A stretch of DNA of 64,000 nucleotides, from contig OX467092.1 of NCBI GenBank assembly GCA_950106755.1, positions 3,038,001 to 3,102,000 on the forward strand. Reading direction: 5' to 3'. Under the pieces are notes generated by a model. It was not told the origin of the DNA and searched no databases. It saw only the letters and a program-made list of their open reading frames with translations. Below are positions 23,601-35,130 of this stretch, piece after piece; the stretch's first letter is position 1; each line of letters opens with the position of its first letter. Source of the DNA: Climacium dendroides (taxonomy: Eukaryota > Streptophyta > Bryopsida > Hypnales > Climaciaceae). The translations under genes were made by a program, and so were the position numbers.

Positions 23601-24020
23601 CCGATTGATGGAAGAGGGTGGAGTTGGACATTGTTCATTTGATGTTTCCACACTTTGATGTACCCTTGAAGACGCACGATGAATTTCAGACGGCGCTGCA
23701 CACGAGTCCTCTTGTGTTGAACGTGAAAAATCCCTTCTATTTGAAGCATTGCTTGCAACCCTCCCTATGTTTTCACCATCTACATTGTCAAGGGCCGATC
23801 TTCGTGGAAATAACCCATTACAACCGGCAAAAAGAGTTCGAATTGACGAAGTCAATTTTAGACATATGCTTATCCCCCTGTCGCGAACACCGTCTTTGCC
23901 TTTATATCCAAGGTGGCTCAACATGCGACACTTCCGATTTGCAAACACCAAGTCACATGCCTTGCACTGCACTTTACCGCTTGATGGAACAACATACCAA
24001 CCGGAAAAATCCTTACTCAT
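20641..24020 (-). pseudogene. hAT-superfamily transposase, degenerate
   Basis: An ATG at 24018-24020 opens a frame of about 1,120 codons. The N-terminus has a BED-type finger (VQCKACDLVF...MLSHLGY). Next comes a DUF659-like region: FGATLSIDEWSSVTNRPLVN, FLGSVDTSG, VGPHNVVQITTDNAP, with the expected Asp residues. Near residues 570-640 is the hAT dimerisation region (WWDFEG, RRILGQPVSSSSCERNWS, KSRNKLRTKRVADLVYVY). A long acidic, low-complexity tail follows. Damage: TAA at 23058-23060 in the middle of the catalytic region, a frameshift near 21660, and TGA at 21262-21264. The protein would cut and paste its own element; as it stands it is inactive. Terminal inverted repeats and an 8-bp target duplication were not identified. 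A CGTCCG array lies about 320 bp upstream of the ATG. Confidence 0.88.
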
Positions 24021-24337
24021 TGTGGAAAGCTCCGTTCAAGTTCAAGTCCAAGTTCAAGTTCCAATCTTGTCTTCAGTTCCAAATGTTTAGGTTCAAATCA
24101 CTATGTCACATGTATCAAATATAGTCTGTAAGCAAAGCCTTGGAAACCAAAGCCCCCTTGTCCACTGAACTATGCATTACCAAGCAAGGGACACAAAGAT
24201 TGCAGCTCCTAGCCCTTGAAAATCTTAGCGTTCAGTTTCTCAGAAGTGCTTGTAAATGCCTTCTTCCTTGCTCTTATACTCCTAATTTGTTGAATGTTCT
24301 ATGCCTTAGAAGTAATCGTTGCCAACGGTCAGAAAAC

Positions 24338-24510
24338 CCGGCGGACGGGGTGGGCGGACAGGGCGGACGGATGGTCGGTCGGGTCGGTCAAGGCGGACGG
24401 CCAGTAGGACGGGGCGGATGGGCGGTCGGACGGGTCGGACGGATGGGCGGGCGGGCCGGACGGGTCGGACGGGTCGGACGGGGCTGACGGGCGGTCGTAC
24501 GGACAGGGTG
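24338..24510 (-). promoter_or_regulatory. CGTCCG-type array upstream of the hAT gene (2 of 5)
   Basis: On the minus strand the words CCGTCCG, GACCCGTCCG and CCGTCCGCC follow one another with little spacing. The array lies between the 3' end of the RING gene and the hAT start codon. I see no TATA box in this copy. A promoter role is inferred from its position and from the sister arrays that do have one. Confidence 0.5.
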
Positions 24511-24514
24511 GTTT

Positions 24515-24960
24515 TAGCCTTTTAGGGTGGTCAATTTTACTTAGTTACTTCTTTACTTCGAACTTTTGGGCTCTTGGTTCAGTTGGTTGCATTCCATCCT
24601 AGGGATAACTAGATTACGAAAGTAGTAGAAAACAAGTGTTAAGTACTACAACAAAATTCTCAATCAAAGATACAATTAACTAAAAATTGGGTATAACATG
24701 CACATTTCAATAAAACTTAGTCCAAGAAAATGAATTTTATGATAAAAACATAATACATATATATATATATATATATTCAAATAAATAAATAATTATTTGC
24801 AACATGTTTTTCTTCACTACATGTATATGCAATACAAAAAAATCATGATGGACATGGTAGGCTACGTACAATACTGCTAGTCATAAAAAAAATGAAGCCC
24901 ACACTACATAATTATATCCTGAGTGCCATTAAAATACGACTACATAGGAAATTAAACATT
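24515..24960. other. AT-rich spacer with (AT)n
   Basis: The spacer lies between the array and the RING gene's stop codon. It contains an (AT)n run near 24757-24774. No gene is seen. Confidence 0.5.
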
Positions 24961-27900
24961 TCACAATTACTTCAACACACTATTATCTTCTTCGACATCA
25001 CGAGATGTCCCCTCCCTCGCCATGAGTCTTCTACTTGTTCGACGAGGCACCGGTTGCGGACTATTTCCATGGTTGCTCCCTCCGTGGCTAGCTTGTACCT
25101 GCATGTCAACCCTCTCAAATTGTCGTTTGGTTTCCGGAGAGTGGTCATCCTCCTTTTCAATCTTCCGTTTATTCTTCTTCTTCGGAGAGAGCTCCACTTC
25201 GTGGGCCCTCAAAGCCCTCACAGCACAATCTATGTCATCCATCAGTTGTTTTATCATTTCATCCTCGCTTTTCATCATCCAAGTTTGTTCGCCTCCCTCT
25301 CCTAGATACTTCCTCCACTTGGTTATAATGTCCTTCATGTTCATGTCAAATGCCCTTGCAACGTCTTCCATCTTATGCTCTGTAGATGATTTACCGTTTA
25401 GGTCCACCACAGAACGAACTCTTGCTGCTTCTTCCAACTTCGACAAAATGAGGGCCCGCCCTATCAAATCTGTATTGTAGCCCGCAAATTGCTTTAAGAC
25501 TTTTGGATCACGCTCAACCTCCACCAAGAGGTCATTTGGACCCTCTCTCTTCCATTTCTTCTCGGAAATTCGAAAGAACTTTTGGTGTTGTGTGCTCCAA
25601 TGTCCGCCCATGCTGCGACAGAACAACTCTCGAGCTTTGCTGTTCTTAATCTCGAAGGCACGCAACTCAACCTCCACGTCAGACGTCATCCAAAAGAATT
25701 TATCTTTGGTGGGAAATGGGCCATCGCATAGCTCATATATTTGTAATCGAGCATCCCACTTCATTGGTTTCCCCCAATGCAAATAGTTCTGAAATTTGTA
25801 TGGCTCTTGGTCAAGTGGAAGGTTCCATCGATTGTATTCGTGCCCCGTAGGCATACGGTACAAAATCCCTAGCATTTCATACAGCCTTGAACTCAGAGGA
25901 ATACGGCATTCGGGACAACGGCGTTGAAATTCCGCCGATCTTTGAATGCAAAACACATGGAATGTATGGCGACACTGTCCCAATACTATAGCTCCTTCGG
26001 GCCCAAAACAACCTTGGCAAAGAGAACAATGACCCTCCAAGATGGGAGTATTTGGAAAACTTCCTGGCACAAGCTCCTTTTCATGTTGTTGGAAGTGAGC
26101 TGACAACGTGCCATAAGGGACCCATCCTTCCTCCGCTTCCAAAGTCCAATCAATGTTCTCCGTATCATAGGTCTTTCCGTGGTTTAGCCGCTTATACATC
26201 CTATCCATGTTCCCCCAAACCGTAAGTTTTAAATCAGGGTCCTTTCTTTCCTCCTCCAACTTCTCCACAAAATGCTCATAAGAACTCTTGACATTCTCGT
26301 ATGCTGTGTCTGATTGCAATGCATACCTCAAGAGCCCGTTCATGAGTCCGGATGATACTGAAGAATGATCTTGTAGTTGTCGTGCCCACATCATCCACCG
26401 TTAATCCGCATTTTCCTTTGGAAGGATTTCACTTAGTACCCCTACTTCCATCATTCGTTTCATTGTTGATTCGGCCTCATTCTTTCCTCGAACTGCCAAG
26501 TCCAATTGATGCCTTAACTCTTCAACTTCCGGATTTAGTGATTGCATGGAAGCATCTTCAAATGAGGGGAAAACTATGGATTTTGGACTCGGAATGTGCT
26601 GTCGAAATTCTACAGTCCCATCCTCAGCTTTGCCCTCGTCAAGAGGAAGAGATAGTTGATCGCTCTCTTGTGTTGGTTCACTTGCCTCTAATAGCCCTAT
26701 TCCGCCAGGCGATTGTTGACCTGCCTTCTCGTTCTGTAATGTCCACAATGTTTTGCGATGCTCTTCTAACATCTCTTTGCATGTCTTCAACTCCAACACC
26801 AACTTCTCATTCATAGCCTTGAGATTCTCATTCATGGCCTTCAAATTGTCATTCGTTCGCTTCAAAGTCTTGTTATTTTTCTTGACACTCTCATAGTCAT
26901 TACCCAAGGGCTTCAAGTTTGGGGTCGGCCTCCAATACAATGTGTTGTATTTGCTCTCCAATATCTCATACTTTGCCTTGAGGTCATCATGATCTTCTTT
27001 GGAGTAACGCACCTCCTTCAACTCCAAATTCTGCTTTTCCAAAAAAAATTTATGCTTAAGGTCTTCCAACTTCTCGTCTTGTAGTTTGTCCACAAACTCG
27101 ACAAACTTTCTGAAAGCCAAAGCACCATGAAGAACGGATGGTGTCATTTTCGTAAATGTATCAGTTATTTGCGCAAGAGCAGGCGTCAATACAACCACAA
27201 CTCTAGCTGTACATGATAGAGAATACGTCGTTCTAAATATCTCGCCAAATCCTGATGTTGAATTGCCTGAAGTGGAGCTGCGTCCTTCATTTGTAGTGCC
27301 ACCTTCTGTCGCAGTACAGAGTAAGCAATTTCCCTATTATACTTACAAAAATCACCCTAGAGCATAACAAAATGACCCTAAAGATCGAACCCACGAGATC
27401 CTGTGAAGTAGCTAACTCTAACAAGGAGATAAACCCAATTAAATCCTTTTATTCTACTTTTCCGGTTCTACCTCTGACGACCGGAATGTCAAATACCAAC
27501 CGGAAGACTACGACCGGATTGTATCCTACTTCCGGTTTCACTAGTTCCCCGGTCTCTGGACTGACTTCTGAATTCTGGACCCTACAACTTCCGGTCCTAT
27601 GTACCCTCCTGGGCGGATCTGATCCGGTCTACCCTTCCGTACCCGGTTTAGCTTTACCTCTGTTTTACCATCAGAGGGTTCGCCGCTTGCTTTTGAAAGT
27701 GGTAGGCCCACCACTCCTTCCGTGACTTATAGTGGCTGAAGACCCACTTTCCTATCCACTAATCCCCTAACTAACACGGATCCGGTTTGGTCCTTCACAG
27801 TAATCCGGATAGCAACCCGAATTACAGGTCACACAAAGACCCCCCGTACGATCCTCTCATACTACAACGACCTTGACGCTAGTCCGATCCGTACGAAGTT

Positions 27901-28484
27901 AGGTGGCTACAAGTGCACCCGTCCGTTCCAACACCTACAAAAGTTCTTCCGTTTACCCACAACGGTGGCAAGACCTCACAAGAGTCAGGATACTCGACCG
28001 GATTTCCTACCCAGGAGTTCTAGCGCAGCTAAGGAATCCCTCCCTATCCGCCTAGCCTGATCAACGGATCTCTTACCCGGAATGCTAAACTTCTGTAGCT
28101 GCTGAGGCACTGGAATCCACTCCTAACTCTTCATAACCTACTCGCATGTACCTAGAACCGGAAACATACATCAAGGGGAGAAACTCTACCAACACCTCCG
28201 TACTCACCTTCCTACTCTGACTCCGTGCACTCTTGCCAACACTTGGGAAAATTACACAAAAGTTAGTTTAAAGGAAAGTACACAAGGAAATGCCAAAAGA
28301 ACTCTTCCCTGTCTCCAGCTCAGAGACTGTTTTATATACAAAAAGCAAAAAGCAAAAAGTGAATATATGATTTCCGCCTCTGAAGGCGCTGACAATCCGG
28401 TCCTACCTTATCCTAATCGGATTCTATTTCGATTCCTATCTATAAGTCCTATTTTTACAATCCTTCCTGTTCCGTCTCATACAC

Positions 28485-30131
28485 TCAGGATCCAATGGTA
28501 GGGCTCTCATCAGGTCTCTCCAACTGCTCGAAGACCTCATTTAGATTCCGGTTCCGTTCTCCATCCGTAGGTAGAGCTGGGTGATCTTCCTTAGTTTCTG
28601 GGGAGTCTAAATCTATCGGTTGATGTCCAGTCGAGGGCATCTCCTTCTTTGCCCTACTTGACTGGGGCGTCTTGTCCTTTCCCGGTTCATGAGCTACGTC
28701 TTCCGGAAACAAGTCCGGAAGAGAAATTTCAGAGAGCCGGACCGGAACTTCTGTCAACTTCTGGCTGCTCTCCACGATCTAATCCGCTGACTCCCATGCC
28801 TTGGATAGAAGCTTCTCCATCTGCTCCTCAAAATCAGTGAGGATGTGCACCACCCTGGTTCCAGATATCTTCTTGTCCTTGTGCACCTCCTCTTCGAACA
28901 GGCGTGCCTTGGTGACCACGGCTCCGGGCCCTCCAAGCACGTCCCTCACTTCTGCAGCCAACTTCTTCATTTCCTCCGCCATCTCCTTTGTCGCGGTGGC
29001 GTTCTCGAGCAACGCGAAAAGTTCGGCCTTGAGGGTGTCCACCTCATCGTGCTGCCGCTTGCTGTCCTCCTTCATCTTCCGGAGCTCATCCGGATTGATA
29101 ACACTCTCAACTACCTTCTGCGGCAACTAACTGTCTGGTTCCGCTCCGATTAATTCCGCGATCTCCTCGAGCGTCTGCTTCTTAACTTCCCAATCCGCCC
29201 GGATTCCGCAGAGGATCCCAACCAACTCGTCGAACAGATCTCCGGTTCCCGATCCGGATGCCACATCCGGTCCGGTTGGAGTCTCCCCTCTGTGCGGTCG
29301 CGGATGTCTTGGGGGCGTTCCTCGATTCCGAGTCGGCGTGGTCTTCTGCCTCTTGGCGAGGACATACGGTTCCTCCTCTTCCTCTTCTTCTTCCTCCTCC
29401 TCGGTTTCGTTTCTGGAATCCGCTTTTTGATCGGACTCGGATTCACCATACTTCATAGTCCGCTCCTGGGCCTTCCACACCTTCAGCTCCACTTTCGTCA
29501 ACAATTCCTGTTGTTGGTAGAGGTGGTACACATAAGGGCACAGTGGGGTAGCCCTACTTCTCCCTACTCTTGTAGTAAGCTGGGACACCAGATCAAAGAA
29601 GATCCGGCCCTAGTCTACTTTCCGGGTTCCGCTCAACGCTCCGAAGATCGTATTAGCCAAGGTGATAGTCACCCTGGTGGGCTTTTCTGGATGCAAAACC
29701 GGAACCAGGAACTGGAGCAGGCGACGCTCCCGGTCATCGAGGCAGTCTTCTACCGCGTAGCCGTCCTTCGGATTCACTACGCTTCCAAACTTGCCCTGGA
29801 CGAAATCATCCTTTCGGCTAGCAAGCCCAAGTCCTCCTGGCCGGAATCCGTATACGTCCCGCCACAAAGCCTCGGTCCATTGGACCGGATTCCCTCTCAG
29901 GGTATTATCGAACTGATTCGATACGCCACTCAGGATTTCTCTAATCATCCTCTCATCTTTGAAACCCCAAGGTTTCAAAGCTAACCCCTGACAACCCATC
30001 AACGATAAATCCTCTCTGAGTTCTCCCTGTTCCGGTTCCTTGGTCAACATGAGCGGAACTACCTTCCTCAGTTTTACTTCACTCGGGGGCGGGGTGCTAG
30101 AGCTTGGTCTCTTCCGGTTCAACCGCGGCAT
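28485..30131 (-). pseudogene. Gag-like ORF of the insertion, with three TAG codons
   Basis: One frame runs from ATG 30129-30131 to the end at 28485 and is broken only by TAG at 29610-29612, 29127-29129 and 28779-28781. Features in order: a basic Pro-rich start; a globular part with KPTRVTITLANTIFGALSG and CPYVYHLYQQQELLTKVEL; an (E)n acidic run with TEEEEEEEEEE; a Pro/Arg-rich stretch; a coiled coil (KMKEDSKRQHDEVDTLKAEL); and an acidic tail. From memory the globular part resembles a gag-like family repeated in seed-free plants. The first TAG falls where a Trp would fit (KVD-stop-GRIFFD). The zinc knuckle expected of many Gag proteins is absent. Confidence 0.55.
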
Positions 30132-30440
30132 GAAGGCGGCTCTACCCGGTTTCACTCTCTACTAACCTAACAAGGGAGCACTCACACTTTTCCGCTCCAC
30201 CTGCAAACCACCCTCCTCGCGTGCTCACAATCTCAGTCTCTCATGGTTCCGTATCCACTCGCACTCAATGTCTCATCCACTCATATCCGGAGGAGATTTC
30301 TCCGTCTCACACCTCTCACTCACTTCCGGGCCCTCTTGTACTTTCTCTCCTTGCCGTGGTAAACGACAAAAACGTCAGGCGCTAAGTCAGGAAACGACAA
30401 CACATAGAAAACCAGAGACCTGAAAATGGGCAGGGTCAGG

Positions 30441-30450
30441 CTTTATATAG
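30441..30450 (-). promoter_or_regulatory. TATA box of the inserted element
   Basis: The minus strand reads GGACTATATAAAGCCTG about 310 bp upstream of the gag-like ATG and about 285 bp inside the insert's 5' edge, where a U3 promoter would lie. A second TATA-like word (TGTATATAAAA, about 28330-28341) follows the ORF and might mark a diverged downstream LTR. Confidence 0.5.
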
Positions 30451-32284
30451 TCCTGACGTCCTGGACTGTCTTTATGACCGGTCGGATATTTGGTCCGGTT
30501 CTTGACATCCGGTTCTCTCCAATCCGGTCAACGAGATTCCGGTTGGAAATACTTATCCGGTTGGAAATCTAATTCGATCCGCTTCTACCTAAAATCGGAT
30601 TAGTTCCGTAAGGTCCTTTTGTGACTATTTTTGGATTTATCTTTCTCTCTTTAGATGAACCCGGATACCTATTTCTAATTTCCGGTCCACTCAAAAAGGT
30701 AAACAAATAAAAATCAAAAATATGAGTTGTCACACCTTCATTAGGATTTCCTCCTACATGCTCAGGGCTACCTTCGTTTATAGTGCTCCCTTCATTTCTG
30801 CCATTTGTTGCTTCTCTCTGAATTTCAAATTGATTCCATCGGAGGGAACACTGCAACAAGTTCTCCATCTCTTCTAGTGGAGGCATCTTTTGTAGAGTCT
30901 TGAGATCCTCTAGGCCCAACAAAGCTAGCAACGGATGATCTTGGATAATCGGGGTCTCTTTGTCGTTGTTTACAATAGCCTCGTCTTGAGAGTCCATCCT
31001 TACATCTGTCGGTTGAGTTGGATGCTCTTCATTTTGGTTTGGTGAAGTCCGAATTGCATTTTCAGGTCTGGACAGTAGGCTTGGTTTTTTCCTTGATTTA
31101 GGAGACGGAGGGACATAGAACATGATGTCTTGTGCTGTGTCTGCTAAAAACCGGTCAATACAAGCGTGAGCCTCCTTCACGTCTTAAAGGTCTTCTCTAT
31201 CTTCAATGTCTTTTATAGGATCCTCTTCTTGGTGCTTCTGTGACATCAATGTAGATCCATGTTCTGTTGGCCGAGGGAGCTTCATTGCAACGTTGCTTTC
31301 TAGCACCCCTTCTAACACGTTTTGTGTAGGGTTCAAATCCGTCGGTGGAGTCAAAAACACCTCTCCCTCCACATCGTCCACAAGACAAGTGCTTCCTTTT
31401 GAGGGGTCCCCCATACAAACCAGTTCTACCGCCATTTTCTTTCCATTCAGGACTTCCATACGACGCACTTGGATTTCAAGAGGGATCTGAATTGATTCCA
31501 CAGCATCCTCTAATGCTTTCTTTTTTTCACTTGCTTCAGGAAGTTGCGCCTTCGGAACAAACATATCAGGGATATGTTTCTGACGTTTGCCAATCACAAG
31601 TGGCAATGTCGCTATCGTAGGATACGTACTCCAATCCACTTGACGGCCCAGTATGAGTTCAGCGTAAACCATGCCTGCCAAGCTGTAGTTAATTTTGCCC
31701 TTGCTCATAGCCTTCTCCGGAAATAAGGCCTTCCACACCTCCATCGAATGGTGCACAAAATGATCATTGAGGCAATTCAATGGTTTAAAACAATATTCAC
31801 GGGTGTGAAGAGGGTGACACTCTCGAGGCCACAACTTCCCAATGTGATACATTTTCACGTATTTGCGGCACAATTTAGAGGTCCAATACTCCACATCCTC
31901 TTTTTCCCAACCCGTCTCAGCCTTGATGTTGACGTCATCCAAAATGTCAAACTGTAGCTCATGACCAACGCCCTTCGGCTTTGACTTCTTCTTGCCTTCA
32001 ATTGCAGCACTACTTGCCCCCACCATGACTGCTTGAGTGTCGAGTACTCACTTGCAATTTTAGAATGGAAATTTCCAATATATAATCCCCGTTCTCTAAA
32101 AATATATAATGTGCTTCACTGTCTCCAAACGTATGTAAGTAACCAAGGACCAAAATCCAATGTAGTATGATCAAAATATGACCCCCACTCTTCACCACAT
32201 AGGAGCAACTAGTGCGTGAAGCAATAGTAGCACATCCGACATGGCAGTGATTCCCAAATGGAAGAGTGAAAGTGAGGAAATGTG

Positions 32285-32520
32285 TATTGGCCGTCCGCCA
32301 ATATACCTGTCCGCTCCCAGACCTAAAAGAGGCCCGGGACCGGACCTATCCCGGACCACGCGGACGTGGCCCGAGCCGGCGGACGGGCGGACGGAGCTGC
32401 CCTGTCCGCCGCCGAAGCGGCCAGCCAGCCCGGCCGTCTAGGTCCGCCCGGCAGACGGGCGGACGAAGCGGCCGGCTGGCTTGGTCCAGGTCCGCCCGGC
32501 GGACGGGCGGACAAAGCGTC
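32285..32520 (-). promoter_or_regulatory. CGTCCG-type array with TATA-like box upstream of the RING gene (3 of 5)
   Basis: On the minus strand, GTCCGCCCG words alternate with GGGCGGAC and end at GGACAGGTATATTGGCGGAC, where TATATT (about 32300-32306) could be the core promoter. The 5' leader would be about 245 bases to the ATG at 32026. The array is also foldback-rich because both GTCCGCCC and GGGCGGAC occur. Confidence 0.55.
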
Positions 32521-32529
32521 CAAATTTTT

Positions 32530-34323
32530 TCCAATTTGGCATGAAACCTAGGATTCTTCTCGTCCGCCTTTACTTACTATCAGTTTTTTGGGGTCAATTA
32601 AAGTTTCAGCATCCTATGCTTTTCTCATTAACCCAAAAAATAAGAAATAGACAAGTTATAATCAGATTTTAAATAATCATTTAGAGTTCTTTGAAGTTTA
32701 CAGTGAGACCCTAAACCCTAGAACCCTAAAACCCTCAACTCTTAGTCTCCTACATTTCAAATTACGCCATTGTTTTGAGCAAATTGTAAATTTGTAATAT
32801 TCATTTGAAATTGTATGCATACAAATTTTAACTAGATATAAAGGATATTATTTATTTATTTATTTTTTCATCATGTAGGATATTTCAAAGGGAAAGAAAA
32901 AAACAAAAACATGATCAATATTAGTGATGAAGTGAAACGTTATAATTCCCAATTGACCAAATTGAGATGGTGCTACAATCACAACAATTACTTCAAGGGG
33001 TTTGGTTTTGGTTCTAGTTTTGAACCTCATGGACAATTTCCATTGACTTCACGGTGTTTTGTACATATGGACTTATAGAGAAGCCAAAAATGTATATAAC
33101 TTATGCATGTCACAGTGCAACGCCATGTTTGTACTGTATTTTGTAATGCCCTTTTTTGATTAGGATTGTTTTAAAAGTAAGGGTATACAAAGAGTGTAAG
33201 ACTTCACAACATTTCTGAAATTAGTAGAACTGTAAAATCCTTACTCATTGTGAAAAGCATTATAATCTTCTAATCCATAAAAGATATGTTTTTGTGTTTT
33301 TTTTTTGTTTTTTGTTTTTTTGTTATATATATATACTTTTTATTTTTTTTTCTTGGAGAATTTGCAATGTAAAGCAATAAAAAAATTTTAGTTTCTATTT
33401 GTATAATGTATAAGTTCTTCTTTTATCTAAGACTGGGTTTATACTGTGCCGAAGGCCGGATGAAAGTCCGGCCGGATTTGCCTTCGATCCATTCTTCAAT
33501 CCGGCCCCAGTTTTTTCCATCCGGCCCTACTTAATCTAAAGTCTAAACCCCTTGGGTTGGATTTTCAATTCATGTGCTCTTCAATTTTATCAAGGCTCAA
33601 TTAAAAAACATCAATAAAAATATGCATGTTTATCTTTTATTTCTTTTTTAATTAAAAACAAAGATTTTTTTCTTTTGTTTCATTTTTCTTTTTGTTTCTA
33701 TACATTTTATTTCTAAAATACAAAAAGAAGTTTATTTATTGATTACTTAAAAATAAAATAAAAATTTAATATTTTGGTTTTCCTCTTATATAGAATATGC
33801 ATTTGTAATCAACATGTTTAATGCTAAAACATAGGTACTTTATTGTAGTCACTTAGATGATTTTCCTTTAAAATTAAATAAAGTAAATCCATAAGGGAGT
33901 TTCTCTAAGAACACCCGTGCTCTAAGAGTGATCATGACGGAGAGGTACATTTTGCTTTAGTGAATGTACTAGCACATTTTAGGACATGGTCACTTTTAAT
34001 GGCCATTGCCTTTCAACTTATTCGCCCTCCATAACTAATTACAGAATGATTTAAAAAATATGAAGGAAATCAAGTCACCAAAAAAATATGAGGATGAAGG
34101 GCCTAACGTGCATTTCAAAATCTACTCTACAATTTTTTAAATGAATCTTTAATGTGGTTTTTTCTCCAAGAGTTAGTGTATTTGAGGCTCATTTCCAAAA
34201 GCCCTCAACACTATGAAAGTCAAGTTTGTGATGGAAACTCTTGTACAAAATCTTGAATAAGAAAATCATAATCAATCATTTTGAAAATTGGATTTTTGAT
34301 GCTAAAGTTAGATTTAAAATAAA

Positions 34324-34366
<43 letters not shown>

Positions 34367-34640
34367 CTAAGAATAGCAACTTGGTTAAGTATTATTAGAC
34401 TTAGAATCTCTATTTTCATAGATAATTTTCTTTCTTATTTAGTATTTAGGAAGCTTTAATTCATTTAATTAAGATTTGTTATGAGATTTCAATTTGTTTT
34501 CATCAATTTTTTTTGAGATTTCAACTTATGTCCTGTTATAAATTCTGAAAATTTCACTACATGCCATATTTATTTTATTTTTTAATTAATTTTTAATGAA
34601 TCTGACTCGAGCATAGGGTATTCCAAGTGATGAACTTCAA
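32530..34640. other. AT-rich divergent intergenic region with telomere-like run
   Basis: This separates the minus-strand RING gene from the plus-strand gene at 35131. At about 32706-32736 it carries ACCCTAAACCCTAG and further CCCTAAAA words, matching the plant telomeric unit and the telo-box promoter motif. A (TA)n run lies at about 34326-34361. No ORF of substance is present. Confidence 0.5.
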
Positions 34641-34649
34641 TGTGTATAA

Positions 34650-34945
34650 GAACGGCCCGTCCGCTCGTCCGCCCGTCCGCTGTCCGTCCTCCCATTCGTT
34701 GTCCGTCCGCTATCCGTCCGACAGTCCGCTGCCCGCTGTCCGTCCGCCGCGCGGTTAGAGCGTCCGTCCGCGGGCTCCGTCCGATGCAGTCGTCCGCAGT
34801 CCGTCGAGGCCGTGCAATTGGATGCGCCGGGGCATATTGCCCGTCCGATCTGGCGGTCAACCTGTCCGCCCGTCGGATTTGGGCAGTGATGTCAGCATCG
34901 GCGGACGGTATAAAGAGGGGCGCGGACGGCCCATTCCGCGCAGTT
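34650..34945 (+). promoter_or_regulatory. CGTCCG-type array with TATA box (4 of 5)
   Basis: Words such as GTCCGCCCGTCCGC fill the region and end at GGCGGACGGTATAAAGAGG, with TATAAA at 34909-34914. A start about 30 bp further would give a leader of about 190 bases to the ATG at 35131. The hexamer orientation relative to the gene matches the other arrays. Confidence 0.6.
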
Positions 34946-35130
34946 GTTTCCCTTGCGGAGTGGGCAGATCCAGCGCCAATTGGTATCTGTGAGCCCCTTC
35001 CGACTTGGAGCGTGAACAACTGTGAATGAATTAACTTAATTTTTTGTAATCTCTTCATCACCTTCTCAATTATAGAAATTGTAAACTTCTCACTCAAACA
35101 TTGCATTCGGTGCGGAAAAGAAGGATTACC

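Larger units (their letters stand above)
27307..30734 (-). mobile_element. 3,428-bp insertion, retroelement-like, 5-bp target duplication
   Basis: CCTTC occurs at 27302-27306 and 30735-30739. On the minus strand the insert begins TGTGACAACTCATA and ends GTACTGCGACA, so its ends are TG...CA as in LTR retrotransposons. Removing it with one CCTTC restores the host reading frame precisely (...NPNEG then GTTNEGRSS...). Inside is one degenerate gag-like ORF and no polymerase, integrase or reverse transcriptase. I cannot see long terminal repeats by eye. It may be a non-autonomous (LARD- or TRIM-like) element, or one with diverged LTRs. The word CCGGA is strongly over-represented, unlike the host gene. 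Confidence 0.8.
24967..32026 (-). pseudogene. About 1,208-codon coiled-coil/RING-H2 protein, split by an insertion
   Basis: An ATG at 32024-32026 opens a single intronless frame that runs to 30735, is interrupted by a 3,428-bp element, and resumes in phase to the TGA at 24967. The N-terminus has a module with LCRKYVKMYHIGKLWPREC and VYAELILGRQVDW, shared with the gene at 35131. The centre is charged and Pro/Ser-rich. A coiled coil follows (EDLKHKFFLEKQNLELKEVR, LKAMNENLKAMNEKL). Then comes a RING-H2 finger: CSLC...CRHTFHVFC...CPEC, with spacing C-x2-C, C-x-H-x2-H-x2-C, C-x2-C. The tail is basic and nuclear-looking. RING-H2 proteins are usually ubiquitin ligases; its substrate is unknown. In-frame TAA codons at 31184-31186 and 26401-26403 show it is also mutated apart from the insertion. 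The genomic setting suggests a transposon-associated gene, not a conserved cellular one. Confidence 0.75.

Noticed and set aside
27360..27430. tRNA-like sequence on the minus strand (AGAGTTAGCTACTT ... GTGGGTTCGATC)
   Set aside because: A- and B-box-like words are present, but no cloverleaf with paired acceptor stem can be drawn by eye. It lies near the 3' end of the retroelement-like insert.
29292..29984. 230-codon plus-strand ORF
   Set aside because: It is antisense to the gag-like ORF, whose acidic and coiled-coil composition and frame continuity are far better.
34326..34361. (TA)n microsatellite, with others near 24757 and 47870
   Set aside because: Ordinary simple repeats with no positional link to the gene system.
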